Shown piece after piece: positions 6,179 to 8,874 of a stretch of DNA of 8,874 bases (positions are counted from its first letter, which is position 1; each line of letters opens with the position of its first letter). Origin of the DNA: Nitrospina sp. (GTDB taxonomy: Bacteria > Nitrospinota > Nitrospinia > Nitrospinales > Nitrospinaceae); NCBI GenBank assembly GCA_004357365.1, contig SMVT01000178.1:1-8874 (forward strand), in the 5' to 3' direction. A program made the position numbers and the translations under genes. The notes under the pieces were generated by a model that had not been told where the DNA came from, did not search any database, and saw only the letters and a list, made by a program, of their open reading frames with translations.

Positions 6179-7465
6179 ATGAACTACCAGGAATCCCTCG
6201 ATTATTTATACAGCCTGGCCCGGCTGGGAATCAAACTGGGGTTGGACAACACGGAGCGGCTGCTGAATTATTTCGGCAACCCCCAGTTGAAAATCCCGAC
6301 GGTTCATATCGCGGGCACCAATGGTAAAGGGTCCACCGCGGCGTTTGTGGAATCCATTTTGCGCGCCTCGGGTTCCCGCGTGGGGCTGTACACCTCGCCG
6401 CACATTCTGGATTTCCGGGAACGCATTCAAATCAACCGCCGGCTCATCGAACCCGAAGAGTTGATCCATTGGGTGGCCGCCATCAAACACGCCGCGGCCG
6501 CATTAAATTGTGCCCCCACCTTTTTCGAGTTCGGTACGGTGATGGCGTTTTTGCAATTCGAGCATCGTAAAACCGACTGGAACGTCATTGAAGTCGGCAT
6601 GGGGGGACGTCTCGATTCCACCAACCTGTGCCGGGGACGCGTCTGCATTATAACCCCAATCTCCCGGGACCATGAATCGCACCTGGGAACCCGACTGGAC
6701 CAGATCGCCGGGGAAAAGGCCGCGATCATCAAGCATCCCTGCACCGTGGTGTGCGGTTCGCAGGAAAAAGAAGTGATCAAGGTGGTCGAGGAGCAGAGCC
6801 GGGCTCACCAGGCACCCCTTCTGCAACTGGGGCGCGACTTTCAGGTGGTGGTTCAATCGCACTTTCTGGAGGGGCAGGTTTTTGATTTTAATGGACCTGA
6901 AATTTGGTATAAAGGTCTTGAAATTTCCCTGGCAGGAAGGCACCAGTCGCTCAATGCGGGGTTGGCGGTGGCCGCCTGCACGGCCCTGGCCGACCCGTCC
7001 GTCACCGAAACCACCCTCCGGGAGGGTTTAAAATCCGCCGGCTGGCCCGGCCGCCTGGAGTTATGCGGCACCCGCCCTTTTCTCATAATGGATGGCGCCC
7101 ATAATCCCGACAGTTTTAAAAAATTGACCGCCGCTCTTTCCGAATTGTTTCCCCATCAAAGAAAAATCTGGGTTTTCGGGATCATGAGGGATAAACCTCT
7201 GGCAGAAATCACCGATATTATTAAGGACCATATCGATCACATGATATTGACCCAGCCGAAAAACGATCGCAGCGCCCCTCTGGACGCGGTCCGGGACGCT
7301 CTGGCAGGATTCACGCAGCCGATGGATTGGGTCGAGGACGTCCCGTCCGCTTTGGATCGTGCCAGTCAAGTCGCCCGGCCTGAAGACCTGATTGTGGTCA
7401 CAGGTTCCCTATTCACGGTAGCTGAGGCTAAGCAGGTTATTGAAAATCAAACTTATAATTCGTAG
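6179..7465 (+). CDS. folC: Bifunctional dihydrofolate synthase / folylpolyglutamate synthase
   Basis: This cytosolic Mur-ligase-family enzyme adds glutamate to dihydropteroate (making dihydrofolate) and then to tetrahydrofolates, using ATP. About 428 residues is normal for FolC. Residues from the ATG at 6179: P-loop GTNGKGST at 46-53, the YTSPH...ERI segment at about 74-85, the EVGMGGRLDSTN stretch at about 140-151, ISRDH...EKAAIIK at about 161-182 (family form DH...EKAGIIK), and the C-terminal-domain DGAHNP at about 303-308. All key motifs are present, with no sign of damage. Start choice: ATG 6179 begins MNYQESLDYLY, the usual FolC N-terminus; GTG 6170 would add three residues, and a stop lies in frame at 6161. 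Neither start has a strong Shine-Dalgarno. The gene overlaps the following lptD by 26 bp. Confidence 0.95.
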   Translation: MNYQESLDYLYSLARLGIKLGLDNTERLLNYFGNPQLKIPTVHIAGTNGKGSTAAFVESILRASGSRVGLYTSPHILDFRERIQINRRLIEPEELIHWVAAIKHAAAALNCAPTFFEFGTVMAFLQFEHRKTDWNVIEVGMGGRLDSTNLCRGRVCIITPISRDHESHLGTRLDQIAGEKAAIIKHPCTVVCGSQEKEVIKVVEEQSRAHQAPLLQLGRDFQVVVQSHFLEGQVFDFNGPEIWYKGLEISLAGRHQSLNAGLAVAACTALADPSVTETTLREGLKSAGWPGRLELCGTRPFLIMDGAHNPDSFKKLTAALSELFPHQRKIWVFGIMRDKPLAEITDIIKDHIDHMILTQPKNDRSAPLDAVRDALAGFTQPMDWVEDVPSALDRASQVARPEDLIVVTGSLFTVAEAKQVIENQTYNS

Positions 7466-8874
7466 GGTCTGCCTTCTGACGCTCCTGTGGCCCCTGTGCT
7501 CAGGAGTGTTTGCACCGGATGTCCGGGCCCAGCAGGATGCCTCCGGTCAAAAATCCCCGGGCATCGAGGACCCGGATTTTGAACTGCCCTCCGATGCCGC
7601 GGGAAAAGACCCCCACACGGGACCCGCTTCCCCTTCAGGAAACCAAGAACCGGTTCATTTGACGGCCGACCACATGCTTCATCTGGTGGAGAAAAACCTG
7701 GTTAAAGCCGAGGGGAATGTTGTGGTCACTTATGGAGCGCGAAAAATCACTGCGGATGAAATTGTAATCAATACCGAAACCGGTAAAGGCCAGGCCAAGG
7801 GCCATGTGGTCATGACCGGGGAAAAAGGAACGGTCTTCAAAGCCGAGAAGGCCCAGTTTAATGTCAAAGCCGAAAAGGGGCGCCTGTTCAAGGTGGACGG
7901 CAAACTGGGCGATCTTTATTTCATCACCGGTGAGGAGGTCACCAAATTTTCCGAGAATCACTATACCCTCAAAGACGCCACACTCACCACCTGCACGGGA
8001 GAGATCCCCGATTGGCGGATCGATGTCGCCGAAGCCGACGTGCTTCTGGACGACCGGGTCTGGTTCACAGGCGGTGTGTTTCGCATCAAAAACATTCCGA
8101 TCCTGTATATTCCCGTCGGTTATGTCCCGATCCTGACCAAACGAAAATCCGGCCTCCTCGCCCCCAGATTCTCGACCAGCAACGTGGACGGAGAAACGTT
8201 TGAGATAACCTACTTCTGGGCGATCAATCAATGGGCCGATGCCACCTTCGGCGTCGATTACATTGAAAAGCGTGGCATCCGTTCGCGGACAGAGTTCCGG
8301 TATGCTCCCAGTAAAACCACATACGGACAGGTTAATTTTGTGTTTCTCGATGACAACTTGACTCAAGACACGTTCTGGAAACTCGATGCAGTTCACCGTC
8401 AGCACCTGCCGCTGGGATTCAAACTGAACGCCAAGCTTGACCAAACATCAAAAGCCAACTTCAACAATACCTTTGCCAACCAGACGGAACTGAGAACGCG
8501 ACGCAGTTCGGACTCCTTCGCTAGCCTGTTCCGTACCTGGGACAACCATACGTTTGACGTCCTGACCCGCTTCCAGGAAAGCGAACAGTCCACCCTGGAC
8601 GAAAAACTCGGGCTCCTGCCGACGGTCACCTACAAGACCCAACCGGTAGAAGCGGGGTTTTTAAATACCTATTTCGATCAGGAAATCAGTTACACCAACT
8701 TTTTATTCGACCTGGACCCCAGCAGTTCCAACGATATCAACGAAACGGTCCAACGCTTCGACTACCACCCCAGCCTGTCCCTGCCAATCGATATCGCTCC
8801 CTGGCTGCAGTTGACTCCCCGGGTGGGTTTCCGGGAGACGTTTTACAATAAGGAAATCCAGGTCACACTCACAC
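7440..8874 (+). CDS. lptD: LPS-assembly outer-membrane protein LptD/OstA (3' end missing)
   Basis: LptD is the outer-membrane barrel that, with LptE, inserts lipopolysaccharide delivered across the periplasm. The frame is open to the window end, giving 478 codons, so a large part of the barrel is missing. From TTG 7440 the protein begins MKIKLIIRRV, then a hydrophobic core and VRA-QQ, a classic signal peptide cleaved near residue 34; no ATG or GTG start in frame keeps this. A Pro/Gly/Asp-rich linker (about 35-68) precedes the OstA/LptA-like beta-jellyroll (about 70-170, with HLTADHM...VKAEGNVVV and ITADEIVINTETGKGQAKG). The barrel entry follows, with TTCTGEIPDW (C185, W192), IKNIPILYIPVGYVPI and KSGLLAPRF. 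C185 may be one of the disulfide cysteines. The gene overlaps folC by 26 bp, so coupled translation is likely; AGCAGG sits 3 nt before the TTG. Confidence 0.92.
   Translation, partial: MKIKLIIRRVCLLTLLWPLCSGVFAPDVRAQQDASGQKSPGIEDPDFELPSDAAGKDPHTGPASPSGNQEPVHLTADHMLHLVEKNLVKAEGNVVVTYGARKITADEIVINTETGKGQAKGHVVMTGEKGTVFKAEKAQFNVKAEKGRLFKVDGKLGDLYFITGEEVTKFSENHYTLKDATLTTCTGEIPDWRIDVAEADVLLDDRVWFTGGVFRIKNIPILYIPVGYVPILTKRKSGLLAPRFSTSNVDGETFEITYFWAINQWADATFGVDYIEKRGIRSRTEFRYAPSKTTYGQVNFVFLDDNLTQDTFWKLDAVHRQHLPLGFKLNAKLDQTSKANFNNTFANQTELRTRRSSDSFASLFRTWDNHTFDVLTRFQESEQSTLDEKLGLLPTVTYKTQPVEAGFLNTYFDQEISYTNFLFDLDPSSSNDINETVQRFDYHPSLSLPIDIAPWLQLTPRVGFRETFYNKEIQVTLT

Noticed and set aside
7635..8444. 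269-codon open frame antisense to lptD
   Set aside because: The sense strand gives clear LptD domains over the same bases. The antisense product has no recognisable features and reflects codon bias.

Overview
The window is about 8.9 kb of compact, moderately GC-rich bacterial chromosome. I see no mobile elements, CRISPR arrays, rRNA or tRNA genes. An LptD/OstA gene at the right end shows a diderm, LPS-exporting bacterium. A flagellar-type stator pair with sodium-type residues suggests a motile, probably marine or saline organism. Nitrospinota or a former 'delta-proteobacterial' lineage would fit, but that is a guess from general style, not something the sequence proves.

Left part (1-4798): a cyclic-di-GMP and motility block. 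It opens with the 3' part of a signalling gene (cNMP-binding domain, PAS, degenerate GGDEF, intact-looking EAL). After a 184-bp gap holding a candidate promoter comes a tight MotA-MotB-PilZ operon. The MotA protein carries the sodium-stator threonines at the same residue numbers as Vibrio PomA. The MotB protein is about 498 residues because some 280 mostly coiled-coil residues precede its single membrane helix. The PilZ gene overlaps the end of motB and is best read from a TTG codon behind a strong AGGAGGG Shine-Dalgarno. A c-di-GMP hydrolase, a stator and a c-di-GMP receptor side by side suggest c-di-GMP control of the motor.

Middle (4849-6014): a conserved-looking cytosolic protein of unknown function follows on the + strand. 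It converges, 5 bp apart, with an unrecognised 185-residue protein gene on the - strand. The AT-rich gap between that gene and folC holds a perfect 21-bp dyad that overlaps a candidate promoter for the minus-strand gene.

Right part (6179-8874): folC (dihydrofolate/folylpolyglutamate synthase) overlaps by 26 bp an lptD-like gene that runs off the window. The lptD start is also best read as TTG, because only that start gives a complete signal peptide.

The most unusual item is the stator B subunit with a very long cytoplasmic coiled coil, encoded between a PomA-like A subunit and a PilZ protein.
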